Part shown: positions 8,546-17,920 of the stretch, one piece after another
Layout of the letters: each line of letters starts with the position of its first letter
How positions within the stretch are numbered: the stretch's first letter is position 1
NCBI GenBank assembly: GCA_963813555.1
Contig: CAWEZX010000018.1
Span: forward strand, 62,001-126,000
Source: Roseiarcus sp963813555
GTDB taxonomy: Bacteria > Pseudomonadota > Alphaproteobacteria > Rhizobiales > Beijerinckiaceae
Direction: 5' to 3'
Length of the DNA stretch: 64,000 bases
The notes under the pieces: model-generated
Told to the model about the DNA's origin: nothing
The model's database searches: none
Seen by the model: the letters and a program-made list of their open reading frames with translations, nothing else
Translations under genes and position numbers: made by a program

Positions 8546-9304
8546 ATGGCCAACAGTCTTCGCCACACGATTCGTGCGCAAGCGTCGAGCGGATTGATCG
8601 TCTGGCTTCCTGCGCTCACCGGTTGGCTGCTGCTCTATTGGGGCGCGACCAATATGGGCAGCCCGGCGGCGCGGCTCGCCATGCCGATGTCCGATTGGTC
8701 AGCGGCGAACTGGCTCGCCGTGTTCGTCATGTGGGGGGTCATGATGGCGGCGATGATGCTTCCGACCGCCATGCCGATGGTGTCCGTCTTCGGGACCCTG
8801 AACAAGAACCGCGGCGAAGTGGGCCGGACCGCGGCCTTCGTCACGGGTTACCTCGCATTATGGACGGCGTTCGCCGCGGCGGCGACGGCGACGCAATGGA
8901 CGCTGCAAACGAAAGGTCTCTTGTCGCCGATGATCGTCAGCATGTCGCCTGTGCTCAGCACTGCGCTGCTCATGATCGCGGGCGCATTCCAGTTCACGCC
9001 GCTCAAGCAGGCCTGCCTTCGCGCGTGTCGCTCGCCGCTTGGCTTCCTGTTGACCGATTGGCGCGACGGCCTGTGGGGCGCCGCGCGGATGGGCGTTCGC
9101 CACGGCCTCTATTGCCTCGGCTGCTGTTGGGCGCTGATGGCCTTGCTGTTCGTCGGCGGCGCGATGAACCTGCTCTGGATCGCCGCGCTCACCCTTCTCG
9201 TCGCGATGGAGAAGATCGCTCCGAAGGGGGAGATCCTGGCGAAGGCATTGGGCGCGCTCATGATCGGGGCCGGCGCCGCGCGGGTGATCTGGCCGGTGTC
9301 CTAG
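8546..9304 (+). CDS. DUF2182 family integral membrane protein
   Basis: About 252 residues from ATG 8546 (an ATG at 8462 lies within a REP-like palindrome and is less likely). Six or so membrane helices are visible. Family motifs are MWGVMMAAMMLPTAMPM (about 62-78), KQACLRACRSP (Cys 157 and 161) and GLYCLGCCWALM (Cys 190, 193, 194). The Met-rich and Cys-rich helices suggest metal binding, and the family is described as a predicted metal-binding membrane protein of unknown function. It lies downstream of DUF1326, probably in one transcript. Confidence 0.9.
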   Translation: MANSLRHTIRAQASSGLIVWLPALTGWLLLYWGATNMGSPAARLAMPMSDWSAANWLAVFVMWGVMMAAMMLPTAMPMVSVFGTLNKNRGEVGRTAAFVTGYLALWTAFAAAATATQWTLQTKGLLSPMIVSMSPVLSTALLMIAGAFQFTPLKQACLRACRSPLGFLLTDWRDGLWGAARMGVRHGLYCLGCCWALMALLFVGGAMNLLWIAALTLLVAMEKIAPKGEILAKALGALMIGAGAARVIWPVS

Positions 9305-9360
9305 CGGGTCACACAACAGCTGCGGTAGGCTATTGTCGATGCCAAACCAGGAGAAGGCGT

Positions 9361-10344
9361 GTGACCGAGATCGCCCATCGCACCATCGAGGCCAACGGCA
9401 TCGCCGTCCACCTGGCCGAGGCCGGAAGCGGGCCCGTCGTGCTGCTCTGCCACGGTTTTCCAGAATCCTGGTATTCGTGGCGCCATCAGTTGAAGGCGCT
9501 CGCTCAAGCCGGGTATCGCGCCGTCGCGCCGGACATGCGCGGCTATGGTGAGACAGGCCAGCCCCAGGACATCGACCAGTATACGCTGTTTCACCTCGTC
9601 GGCGACATGGTTGGCGTGCTTGACGCGCTCAGCGCGCCGCAGGCGGTCGTCGTCGGCCACGACTGGGGCGCGCCGGTCGCCTGGCATTGCGCGCTTCTTC
9701 GGCCCGACCGCTTTCGCGCCGTCGCTGGTTTAAGCGTGCCGTTCGTTCCGCGCGGGTCCAAACGGCCGACGAGCGTTATGCCGCAGACCGAGTCGTCGCT
9801 CTTCTATCAGCTCTATTTCCAGGCGCCGGGCGTCGCGGAGGCCGAGCTTGGCCGTGATCCGCGGGATACGATCCGGCGGCTGCTCTATTCGGGGTCTGGC
9901 GATGCTCCGCGCCGGTCCGACAACACGCTCGGCGACAATGCGCCGGGCATGGTTCCAAGGGCGGGCGGCTTTCTCAGCCGCACGATCGACCCGCCGACCC
10001 TGCCCGGGTGGCTCACGGAGGCCGACATCGATTTCTTTGGGGGAGAATTCGCCCGCACAGGATTCCGCGGCGGGCTCAACTGGTATCGCAACATCGACCG
10101 CAACTGGGAGCTTCTCGCGCCCTTCGCCGGCGCGAAGGTGACGGTCCCGGCGCTTTACATCGCGGGCGACCGCGACCTCGTGGTCAAATTCCCGAGGATG
10201 GATCAGCTGATCGCGAACCTGAAACTGTTCGTCCCGAACCTCACGAAAACGATCATGGTTCCTGGCTGCGGCCATTGGACGCAACAGGAGCGCCCGAAGG
10301 AGGTCGACGCTGCCCTGATCGCATTCCTTCGCGAGGTCAGCTGA
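9361..10344 (+). CDS. Alpha/beta hydrolase, epoxide hydrolase type
   Basis: A 327-residue hydrolase from GTG 9361 with AGGAGAAGG just upstream. It shows the oxyanion motif HGFPESWYSWRHQL, the nucleophile elbow GHDWGAP (Asp nucleophile), a cap domain with tyrosines, the acid region IAGDRDLV and the terminal His in GCGHWTQQE. This set is typical of epoxide hydrolases that open epoxides to diols. The substrate cannot be told from the sequence. The gene follows the DUF2182 gene by 56 bases but is probably functionally independent. Confidence 0.88.
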   Translation: MTEIAHRTIEANGIAVHLAEAGSGPVVLLCHGFPESWYSWRHQLKALAQAGYRAVAPDMRGYGETGQPQDIDQYTLFHLVGDMVGVLDALSAPQAVVVGHDWGAPVAWHCALLRPDRFRAVAGLSVPFVPRGSKRPTSVMPQTESSLFYQLYFQAPGVAEAELGRDPRDTIRRLLYSGSGDAPRRSDNTLGDNAPGMVPRAGGFLSRTIDPPTLPGWLTEADIDFFGGEFARTGFRGGLNWYRNIDRNWELLAPFAGAKVTVPALYIAGDRDLVVKFPRMDQLIANLKLFVPNLTKTIMVPGCGHWTQQERPKEVDAALIAFLREVS

Positions 10345-10370
10345 TCCATTTTACGGCTTAAAGATTGTTT

Positions 10371-10772
10371 TCATGGCTTGCCGACGCTGACCACCCGGAA
10401 GGTCAAAAGCTCGCCTTCCTCTTCGCGCACCGACACGTACTCGCCGACATTGAACGCGTGGTCACCGAAGCGGAAACCTTCCTCCTCAGCTTCGCCCTTT
10501 CTTCCCCCTTTCCACTCGAAGGCCCAGGTCGAGCCGCCGCGGCCGCCGGCGTGGTGAACGAGGAGGCCGCGCATCGCCGCCTCGTTGCCCCAGAAGCGGT
10601 GGGCGAAACATTCGCCGCGATGCTGCTTCCAGGCTTCGAGATCGATGCGGCCATTCTCGGTCAGGGGGGCGATGAAATCGTAGCCGTGCCGGATCGACCC
10701 TTCGGGGAACTCCTTGGAGCGCGCGGCGTTCAACGTCACCTTGCGTAGCGCTGCGTTGGTTGGCGCGACCAT
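10371..10772 (-). CDS. Conserved hypothetical protein
   Basis: 133 residues from ATG 10772, with GGGAG about 8 bases upstream. It contains HGYDFIAPLTENGRIDLEAW, CFAHRFWGNE and a C-terminal beta-rich stretch with FNVGEYVSVREEEGEL. The pattern is one I associate with small conserved proteins of Alphaproteobacteria, with no assigned function. It has no signal or membrane segment. It is transcribed away from the thiolase on the same strand, about 110 bases downstream of it. Confidence 0.7.
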   Translation of the reverse strand: MVAPTNAALRKVTLNAARSKEFPEGSIRHGYDFIAPLTENGRIDLEAWKQHRGECFAHRFWGNEAAMRGLLVHHAGGRGGSTWAFEWKGGRKGEAEEEGFRFGDHAFNVGEYVSVREEEGELLTFRVVSVGKP

Positions 10773-10881
10773 CAGCGTTCTCCCTTTGCCTCGGCTCTTC
10801 ATGCGAGCCGTTGAGCCTCCGGCGTTTATATCGGATCGCGCCGGCGAATTCTCCAGGCGCGGGATCTGCCCGGCAAGAAAG

Positions 10882-12087
10882 TCAGACCCGTTCGATCGCC
10901 AGCGCCGCGCCCTGGCCGACGCCGACGCACATCGTGGCGAGGCCGTAACGGCCCCCGCGCCGCTTGAGCTCGAGCGCGGCGGCGCCGGCGAGGCGCGCGC
11001 CCGACATGCCGAGCGGATGGCCGAGCGCGATCGCCCCGCCGTTCGGATTGACGTGGTCGGAATCGTCCGCAAGTCCAAGCCCGCGCAGGCAGGCGAGCGC
11101 CTGCGAGGCGAACGCCTCGTTGAGCTCGACGACGTCGAAGCTCGCCGGCTTCAGCTTCAGCCGCTCGGTCAGCTTGCCGACCGCTGGAATCGGGCCCACG
11201 CCCATCACCCTCGGCGCGACGCCCGCGGTGGCGTAGCCGAGGATGCGGGCGATGGGTTGAAGCCCGTGCGCTTCGGCCGCCTGGGCGGAGGCGACGATGA
11301 GAGCCGCGGCGCCGTCGTTCACGCCGGACGCGTTGCCGGCGGTCACGCTCCCGTCCGGGCGCACGATGCCGCCGAGCTTGGCCAGAGCCTCAAGCGTCGT
11401 ATTGGCGCGCGGATGCTCATCCGTCTCGACGCGCGTTATGTTCCCTTTGCGATCCTTGATCTCGACGGCGAGAATTTCTTCATCGAACGTTCCCTTCGCC
11501 TGGGCCGCCGCAGCCCGCTTTTGCGAGCGCATCGCGAACGCGTCCTGGTCGGCGCGGGAGATCTGGTGCTCGGCGGCGACGTTCTCAGCCGTCTCCGGCA
11601 TCGAGTCGACGCCATAAAGTTTTTTCATCACCGGATTGACGAAACGCCAGCCGATCGTCGTGTCGAAAACCTCCGCCGAGCGCTGAAACGCGCCTTGAGC
11701 CTTGCCCATCACGAATGGCGCGCGGGTCATGGATTCGGCGCCGCCGGCGATTGCGAGCTCGATCTCGCCCGCCTTGATCCCCCGCGCCGCCGCGGCGACC
11801 GCCTCCATCCCCGAAGCGCAGAGGCGGTTGACGGTCGCGCCGGGAATGGACTCCGGCAAGCCGGCGAGCAGGAGCGCCATGCGCGCGAGGTTGCGGTTGT
11901 CCTCGCCCGCCTGGTTGGCGCAGCCGAGAAAGACCTCGTCGATTTTGTCGCCGAGGCCGGGATGACGGCGCATGAGCTCGCGGATGGGCAGCGCCGCGAG
12001 ATCGTCGGCGCGCAGGCTCGCGAGCGCGCCGCCGTAGCGGCCGATCGGAGTGCGCACGTAGCCGCAAATGAAGGCTTCGTCGGTCAT
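10882..12087 (-). CDS. pcaF: Acetyl-CoA C-acyltransferase, 3-oxoadipyl-CoA thiolase type
   Basis: A 401-residue thiolase. The nucleophilic Cys lies in TVNRLCASGMEAV, the catalytic His in NPNGGAIALGHPLGMSG, and the second Cys in TMCVGVGQG. CANQAGEDNRNLARMALLLA and the length of 401 fit the PcaF/PaaJ class, which releases acetyl-CoA and succinyl-CoA from 3-oxoadipyl-CoA at the end of the beta-ketoadipate or phenylacetate route. A PaaG-like hydratase lies nearby (12681), which agrees with aromatic-acid breakdown. A general beta-oxidation thiolase is the alternative. Confidence 0.85.
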   Translation of the reverse strand: MTDEAFICGYVRTPIGRYGGALASLRADDLAALPIRELMRRHPGLGDKIDEVFLGCANQAGEDNRNLARMALLLAGLPESIPGATVNRLCASGMEAVAAAARGIKAGEIELAIAGGAESMTRAPFVMGKAQGAFQRSAEVFDTTIGWRFVNPVMKKLYGVDSMPETAENVAAEHQISRADQDAFAMRSQKRAAAAQAKGTFDEEILAVEIKDRKGNITRVETDEHPRANTTLEALAKLGGIVRPDGSVTAGNASGVNDGAAALIVASAQAAEAHGLQPIARILGYATAGVAPRVMGVGPIPAVGKLTERLKLKPASFDVVELNEAFASQALACLRGLGLADDSDHVNPNGGAIALGHPLGMSGARLAGAAALELKRRGGRYGLATMCVGVGQGAALAIERV

Positions 12088-12406
12088 GGGCGCACCGCTC
12101 GCCGCTTCGGTCCGAGATCCAATTCCGCCATTGCCGCCTCCATTGACCGGCGTCCCCGTCCGCCGAACGTTTCCCCCTACAAGACCCTCTCATCGGCCCG
12201 TTCGCTTATGGCAAAAAGACCGCTCGCGGTCTATCGAGAGGCTGCGATAGGTTTCGGTATCGATCGTTGCGGCACTCGCCATATAAGGCTCGCAGGTCGC
12301 GCGGCGGAGGTACGCGGTTGCGTTTATTCCTACCTCCAGCAATAGTTGGGTAAGCTCGGTTCACGGGCGCTGCGCGGAGGAGCGGGCTTAAGATAAGGAG
12401 GCTGGC
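12088..12406. other. Intergenic region between divergent thiolase and GlsB-like genes
   Basis: About 320 bases without a credible gene. It should hold the promoters of both divergent genes. The only clear signal is AAGGAGG about 5 bases before the GTG start of the GlsB-like gene at 12407. Confidence 0.5.
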
Positions 12407-12661
12407 GTGGGCATTATCAGCTGGATCATTCTGGGGCTGATCGCGGGCTTCATCGCAAGCAAGATCCTCAACAGGACCGGCTCGGGCCTGATATTGGACC
12501 TCGTGCTCGGGATGCTCGGCGCCGCCGTCGGAGGCTTCATCTTCTCTGGCCTGTTTGGGATGAGCGGGGTCACCGGCCTCAACATCTGGAGCATCATCGT
12601 CGCGGTGATCGGCGCGATTGTCGTGCTGTGGATTTACGAGAAGCTGATCGCGAAATCTTAA
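12407..12661 (+). CDS. GlsB/YeaQ/YmgE family stress membrane protein
   Basis: 84 residues, almost entirely hydrophobic, with three glycine-rich helices: IISWIILGLIAGFIASKIL, LILDLVLGMLGAAVGGFIF and IWSIIVAVIGAIVVLWIYE. This is the transglycosylase-associated / GlsB family, induced in stress, with an unproven role at the inner membrane. The GTG start at 12407 follows AAGGAGG. The PaaG-like gene begins 19 bases downstream. Confidence 0.9.
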   Translation: MGIISWIILGLIAGFIASKILNRTGSGLILDLVLGMLGAAVGGFIFSGLFGMSGVTGLNIWSIIVAVIGAIVVLWIYEKLIAKS

Positions 12662-12680
12662 CCCGTGTGGGAGAACGCCT

Positions 12681-13502
12681 GTGACGGCAGAAGCCGACGT
12701 TTCGCAACCAGTTCTCTTGGACAGGCTCGAGGGCGGCGTGCTGACGCTGACCCTCAATCGGCCCGAGCGCCTGAATGCGCTCAACGCGGCCATGATCGAG
12801 GGATTGTCGACCGCCCTTAGGCGCGCGGCTACGGAGACCGAATGCCGCGCGGTTCTCATCACCGGCGCGGGGAGAGGCTTCTGCGCCGGAGCGGACCTCG
12901 CCAACCGCGCCTTTGCTCCCGGCGCAGCCCGGCCCGACCTCGGCGAAGCGCTCGAAAAAGGTCTCAATCCGATTGTTCGCGGAATCCGCAATCTCCCGAA
13001 GCCGGTCGTCTGCGCGGTCAACGGCCCGGCGGCAGGGGCAGGAGCCAATATCGCGCTCGCCTGCGATATCGTGCTGGCGGCGAAATCGGCTCAGTTTCTG
13101 CAGGCGTTCGCTCGCATCGGCCTCATTCCGGACGCGGGCGGGACCTTTATTCTGCCGCGGCTCATCGGCGAAGCGCGCGCCCGGGCGCTGATGATGCTGG
13201 CCGAACCGATCGGGGCGGAGCAGGCCCAGGCCATAGGCATGATCTATCGCGCGGTCGACGATGAAGACCTGATGGGTGAGGCCCATACGATCGCCGAGCG
13301 CCTCGCGGCCGGCCCGACGCATGCGCTGGGCCTCATGAAACACGCGCTCGCCGCTTCGCCCAGCAACAGCTTCGACGGCCAACTCGCCCTCGAGCGCGAC
13401 CTGCAGCGCGAGGCCGGAATGGGGGATGAATATGTGGAAGGCGTGCGCGCCTTTCTGGACAAGCGGCCAGCGGACTTTCGGCGCAAACCGCCAGTAGCGT
13501 GA
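12681..13502 (+). CDS. paaG: Enoyl-CoA hydratase/isomerase, PaaG type
   Basis: A 273-residue crotonase-fold protein from GTG 12681. The oxyanion-hole motif is GRGFCAGADL and the second is NGPAAGAGANIALACD. The run ARIGLIPDAGGTFILPRL and the C-terminal DEYVEGVRAFLDKR match the PaaG subgroup, which isomerises ring-1,2-epoxyphenylacetyl-CoA to oxepin-CoA, more closely than general enoyl-CoA hydratases. The other phenylacetate genes are not in the window, so a related role in aromatic acyl-CoA metabolism is possible. Confidence 0.82.
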   Translation: MTAEADVSQPVLLDRLEGGVLTLTLNRPERLNALNAAMIEGLSTALRRAATETECRAVLITGAGRGFCAGADLANRAFAPGAARPDLGEALEKGLNPIVRGIRNLPKPVVCAVNGPAAGAGANIALACDIVLAAKSAQFLQAFARIGLIPDAGGTFILPRLIGEARARALMMLAEPIGAEQAQAIGMIYRAVDDEDLMGEAHTIAERLAAGPTHALGLMKHALAASPSNSFDGQLALERDLQREAGMGDEYVEGVRAFLDKRPADFRRKPPVA

Positions 13503-13526
13503 CGCTCCGGCGCCTTACGCCGGCGC

Positions 13527-13562
13527 AAAAAAAAGCCCGCCGCAGGCGAGCCGCGGCGGGCT
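13527..13562 (-). terminator. Rho-independent terminator
   Basis: On the minus strand AGCCCGCCGC, a short loop and GCGGCGGGCT are followed by eight T. It ends the small secreted-protein gene at 13583-13774. It also lies just after the convergent paaG-like gene, but the T run is on the minus-strand transcript only. Confidence 0.85.
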
Positions 13563-13582
13563 GTGTCTAACGCCGACAGAGG

Positions 13583-13774
13583 TTAGTTCGAGCCGGTGTC
13601 CGCCGCCGGTTGCGACTCAGCCGTCTGGGGCGTATCGGGCGTCGTCTGTTGCGTTTGCGCCATCGGCTGATCATTCTGAGCCGACGTCTTATTGAAATCG
13701 CAGGCCAGCGCCGGCGCGACCAGCGCCGCCGCGAATCCGCAACCTAACACCACTTTTAAAAGCTTGGAGCGCAT
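13583..13774 (-). CDS. Small secreted protein, Gln/Thr-rich
   Basis: 63 residues from ATG 13774, with GGAGGG 4-5 bases upstream. It has a signal peptide MRSKLLKVVLGCGFAAALVA followed by PALAC. The Cys could be a weak lipobox, but Ala at -3 and Leu at -2 are unusual, so cleavage by the general signal peptidase is also possible. The mature part is low-complexity (Gln, Thr, Pro, Ala) and unlikely to fold. Similar short exported proteins occur in Rhizobiales with unknown roles. A strong terminator follows. Confidence 0.7.
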   Translation of the reverse strand: MRSKLLKVVLGCGFAAALVAPALACDFNKTSAQNDQPMAQTQQTTPDTPQTAESQPAADTGSN

Positions 13775-14124
13775 CAGTCCCTCCATCTTTGCCCGCTAGG
13801 GTGCGCCAGTCTAGCACCGCCTTGGATGGGCGCAAGATGGGAGCGAAGACCCGGCGCGCCACAGCCCCGAGCCCGGCCGGTCTTAAAGAGGGTGCTTCGG
13901 CTCCGGCGCACAATGGCCAGGAACACAATGGCCAGGCATGAGAAGGCTTTGCGGGCGATGATCGTCGCCAGCGCGCGAAGGGCGCGCGTGAACGGTCACG
14001 TCAACCCATGGAACGGCGCGCCCGGATCACGCGATGTTGATACCCCAGCCAATCAGGCGCCGCCCGCGGGCGCCGGCGATCGACCTCAAGCGCCCCTATT
14101 TTGCGCCATGCGCGGCCTTACCCC

Positions 14125-16439
14125 CTATGTGCGAGCACGCGAACGCCTGATCGCGCTGTACACCGCGAATGGGGTCGCCGGCATGTCGATGTGCTCGATA
14201 TGATAGGCGCGCCAGAGCGCGTCGGCGACCGCGTTCATCACTGCCGGCGTTGACCCGATTGAACCGGCTTCGCCGGCGCCCTTGAGGCCCATCGGGTTGG
14301 TGGTCGAGGGCACGTTGCGGGTCTCGAAATCGAATTGCGGCAGATTGTCGGCGCGCGGCACGCAATAGTCGAGGAAGCTTGCGGTCAGCAATTGGCCGTC
14401 GTCATCGAACACAGCGCGCTCCATCAGCGCCTGGCCAGCGCCCTGGGCGATGCCGCCATGGACCTGCCCCGCCAGGAGCAGAGGGTTCAGGGTGAATCCG
14501 AAGTCGTCGACAACCGAATAGCGGACGATGGTCGTTTCTCCGGTGTCCGGATCGATCTCGACCTCGCACGCGTGGGTGCCGTTCGGATAGGTCGCATTCG
14601 ACGGCGCAAACGACTCGGTCGCCGACAATTTCGCCGCGGTCGCAGCCGGAAGCGCGGCGATCTCGGCATAGGAGATGGCGCGGTCGGTTCCGGCGATGCG
14701 CACCTTGCCATCGGCGATTTCGAGGTCGGCGACCGCCGCCTCCAATTTGTCGGCCGCCAGTTCCTTCAGCGAACCCGCCAAGGTTTCCGAGGCGCGGGTC
14801 ACCATCACCGCGCCGATGGGAATGGACCGCGACCCGCCGGTGCCAAAGCCGGTGGGGACCCGATCGGTGTCGCCCTGCACGACCTTGATGCGCTCAAGCG
14901 GCACGTCGAGATATTGCGAGACGGCCTGGGCGTAAGCGGTCTCATGCCCCTGCCCGTTCGACTGGGTGCCGATGAGCAGGGTGAAATCGCCGTTCTTCTC
15001 GAGGGTCAAAGAGCCCGTCTCGGAATCGTTCCACGCCGTGCATTCGATATAGCTCGCAATGCCGAAGCCGCGGATTTTTCCTCGCGCCCGCGCGTCATCC
15101 ACCCGCCGCGGGAAGCCCGCACGGTCCGCCTTCTTCAGGCAGGATCGCATCGCGCCTTCGAAATCGCCGACGTCGTAATCGCGATCGGTGTGGGTGTGAT
15201 AGGGCATCTGGTCGGGCTTGACGAAATTGCGCGCGCGCAATTCTTCAGGCGCGAGGCCAAGTTTGCGCGCGCAGGCATCGACCAGTCGCTCGAGCACGTA
15301 AGCAGCCTCCGGCCGCCCGGCGCCGCGATAGGCGTCGACGGGAACAGTATGGGTGTAGATTCCGCGAACCCGCGCATAGAGAGCGTCGATATGATAGCAG
15401 CCGGTCGCCATCGACGCGCCGAGCCAGGGAATGTATGGCGCGAACAGGGACAGATACGCGCCGAGATTGCCAAGAATGTCAACGCGCAACGCCAGAAACC
15501 GGCCCTCGGCATCGAGCGCCATTTCGGCCGTCGTCACATTGTCGCGGCCTTGCGCGTCGCCGACGAAATGCTCACTGCGATCGGCCAGCCACCCGACTGG
15601 GCGCCCGAGCCGCTTCGCAGCCTCGAGCACGAGCGGATATTCCCGATAGACGACCGCCTTGGTGCCAAACCCGCCGCCCACGTCCTGGGTGACGACGCGA
15701 AGCGATTCCGGCGGAATCTTCAGTATCGCCCCCGCGATTGCGGCCCGGATGCCATGCACGCCCTGGCTCCCCAGGTTCAGCGTGAATCGCCCGGATGTCG
15801 GATCGAATTCGCCAACGGCGGAGCGCGGCTCCATATAGTTGGCGACAACACGTGAATTCACAATTTTGATGCGAACCCGGTGCGCAGCGCCAGCGAATGC
15901 TTTGTCTGTCTCTTGTTTGTCGCCGATATGCGTGTCGTAGGCGACGTTGCCAGGCGCCTCAGCGAAAACCAGCGGCGCTCCGGGCTGCATGGCCTCCTCC
16001 ATGTCGGTGACGAGGGGAAGCTCTTCCCATGCGACCTGATCAGCTCTGCGGCGTCGCGAGCTTGCGCAGACGTGTCGGCGACCACCATGGCGATAATGTC
16101 GCCGACATGCTGCGCTTCGTCGGCCGCCATCACCGGATAGGGCTTGAGCGGCGTGTTCGACCCGTCCGAGTTGCCGACCGGGGCAAGGCAGGGCAAGTCG
16201 CCGAGGTTGGCGAAATCGCTGGCGACATAGACCGCTTGAACGCCGGGGGCCGCGCGCGCCGCTTCAATATCGTCGATGCGAAACTTCGCGCGCCCGTGTG
16301 GGCTGCGCAGAAAAACCGCCTTGAGTTCTGCCTTATCAACCCCATCGGTGGCGTAATTGCCCCGGCCGCTGACCAGACGAATGTCTTCGACGCGTTTGAC
16401 GCTTTGACCTATGCCGAATTTTGTCGGTTTCATATTCAT
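14125..16439 (-). pseudogene. CoxL-like molybdenum hydroxylase large subunit (form II), frameshifted
   Basis: About 770 codons of the xanthine dehydrogenase / aerobic CO dehydrogenase large-subunit family. The N-terminus has GIGQSVKRVEDIRLVSGRGN. The body has DVGGGFGTKAVVYREYPLV, DAYRGAGRPEAAYVLERL, GTQSNGQGHETAYAQ and LKGAGEAGSIGSTPAVMNAV. The active-site loop AYRGAGR marks form II; true CO dehydrogenase has AYRCSFR. One base is missing near 16037: the frame changes between DAAEL and VAWEELPLVTD. The medium and small subunit genes are not adjacent. Either a sequencing error or a recently broken gene. Confidence 0.85.
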
Positions 16440-16670
16440 AGTCTGTCATTTCCCCTGCAGCGGCACGGTGGCGTCTCCCGCCAGCCGACGTTCGCTCTCT
16501 TACTAATCGAATCTCGCCTCATTGCGAAACCCCGCGCGATCCCCGTTCGGCGTAAGTGTCGTCGAAGCGAATACCCAGACCGGCGCCGCCGTCTCGCGCC
16601 GTTTTGGTGGCCAAGCGGCGCGAGGCTTGCTATCACCCCCGCCAAAGCGGCTCGGGGCAATGAATTCGCC

Positions 16671-17258
16671 ATGCGCAAGGGCGCAATTGAACGCAAGACC
16701 AAGGAGACGAGCATCGAGGTCGGCCTCGACCTCGATGGATCGGGCCTTGCCGATGTCACAACCGGCATCGGCTTTTTCGATCATATGCTCGATCAGCTGG
16801 CGCGTCATTCCCTCGTCGACATCACCATCCGCGCCGAGGGCGATCGCCACATCGACGATCATCATACGGTCGAGGACGTGGGCATCGCGCTCGGTCAGGC
16901 GCTGGCGAAGGCGCTCGGCGACAAACGGGGATTGACCCGCTATGCCGACTGCCTGCTGCCGATGGACGAGACCCTGACCCGGGTCGCGCTCGACGTGTCG
17001 GGCCGGCCGTTCCTTGTCTTCCGGACCGAGTTCCCGACCGAGAAGATCGGCGCTTTTGACACTGAACTCGTGCGCGAGTTCTTCCAGGCCTTCGCCGGCA
17101 ACGCCGGGCTCACGCTGCATATCGAAACGCTTCACGGCTCGAACAGCCATCACATCGCCGAATCGTGCTTCAAAGGCGTCGCCCGCGCGCTTCGCGGCGC
17201 GATCACCATTGATTCGCGCCAAGCCGAGCGCGTGCCATCGACCAAAGGAGCGCTTTAG
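16671..17258 (+). CDS. hisB: Imidazoleglycerol-phosphate dehydratase
   Basis: A 195-residue monofunctional HisB, catalysing step six of histidine synthesis in the cytoplasm. The manganese-binding His motifs GFFDHMLDQLARHS, DDHHTVEDVGIALGQ and GSNSHHIAESCFK are all present. The length is normal for the stand-alone enzyme. ATG 16671 is chosen because homologues start there (MRKGAIERKTKETS); the open frame runs much further upstream without support. It heads the cluster hisB-hisH-hisA-orf-hisF. Confidence 0.95.
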   Translation: MRKGAIERKTKETSIEVGLDLDGSGLADVTTGIGFFDHMLDQLARHSLVDITIRAEGDRHIDDHHTVEDVGIALGQALAKALGDKRGLTRYADCLLPMDETLTRVALDVSGRPFLVFRTEFPTEKIGAFDTELVREFFQAFAGNAGLTLHIETLHGSNSHHIAESCFKGVARALRGAITIDSRQAERVPSTKGAL

Positions 17259-17269
17259 GGCGACATGGT

Positions 17270-17920
17270 ATGAACGTCGCCATCATCGATTATGGCTCCG
17301 GCAACCTGCACTCGGCGCGGAAGGCCTTCGAGCGCGCCGCACGGCAGGCTGGCCTGAGCCGCGAGGTGAAAGTCACCGCACGCCCCGAGGATGTCCTCGC
17401 TGCCGACCACATTGTGCTGCCGGGAGTCGGCGCGTTCGCGGACTGTCGCCGCGGGCTCGACGGCGTTTCGGGCATGGTCGAGGCGATGGGCGAGGCGGTG
17501 CGCCAGCGAGGCCGGCCGTTCCTGGGCATTTGCGTCGGCGCGCAACTTATGGCGACGCGCGGCCTCGAGCATGAGGTGGTTCATGGCTTGAACTGGATTG
17601 CTGGCGACGTCGCAGCGATCAAGCCAAGCGATCCGATGCTAAAGATTCCGCATATGGGGTGGAACACCCTCGACGTGCGGCGGAGCCATCCGCTTCTCGA
17701 GGGCGTCAAGACCGGCCCGAGCGGACTGCACGCCTATTTCGTCCACTCCTATCAATTGTATGCGGATGATTCCGGCGACATGGTCGCGACCGCCGACTAC
17801 GGCGGCCCGGTGACGGCGATCGTCGCCCGCGGCAACATCGCCGGCACGCAGTTTCACCCCGAAAAGAGCCAAACGCTCGGGCTCAAGCTGATCGCCAATT
17901 TCCTCAAGTGGCGCCCGTGA
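17270..17920 (+). CDS. hisH: Imidazole glycerol phosphate synthase, glutaminase subunit
   Basis: A 216-residue class I glutamine amidotransferase that supplies ammonia to HisF. The oxyanion strand is PGVGAF, the nucleophile lies in FLGICVGAQLM (Cys 88), and the His-Glu pair is in GTQFHPEKSQ. It begins MNVAIIDYGSGNLHSA. It lies 11 bases after hisB, and its stop overlaps the hisA start as GTGA, so translation is probably coupled. Confidence 0.95.
   Translation: MNVAIIDYGSGNLHSARKAFERAARQAGLSREVKVTARPEDVLAADHIVLPGVGAFADCRRGLDGVSGMVEAMGEAVRQRGRPFLGICVGAQLMATRGLEHEVVHGLNWIAGDVAAIKPSDPMLKIPHMGWNTLDVRRSHPLLEGVKTGPSGLHAYFVHSYQLYADDSGDMVATADYGGPVTAIVARGNIAGTQFHPEKSQTLGLKLIANFLKWRP

Noticed and set aside
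13826..14203. A 125-codon plus-strand frame.
   Set aside because: Arg/Ala-rich, no family motif, and overlaps the end of the CoxL-like gene on the other strand.
14125..16439. True carbon-monoxide dehydrogenase large subunit.
   Set aside because: The loop is AYRGAGR, not AYRCSFR, and medium/small subunits are absent.
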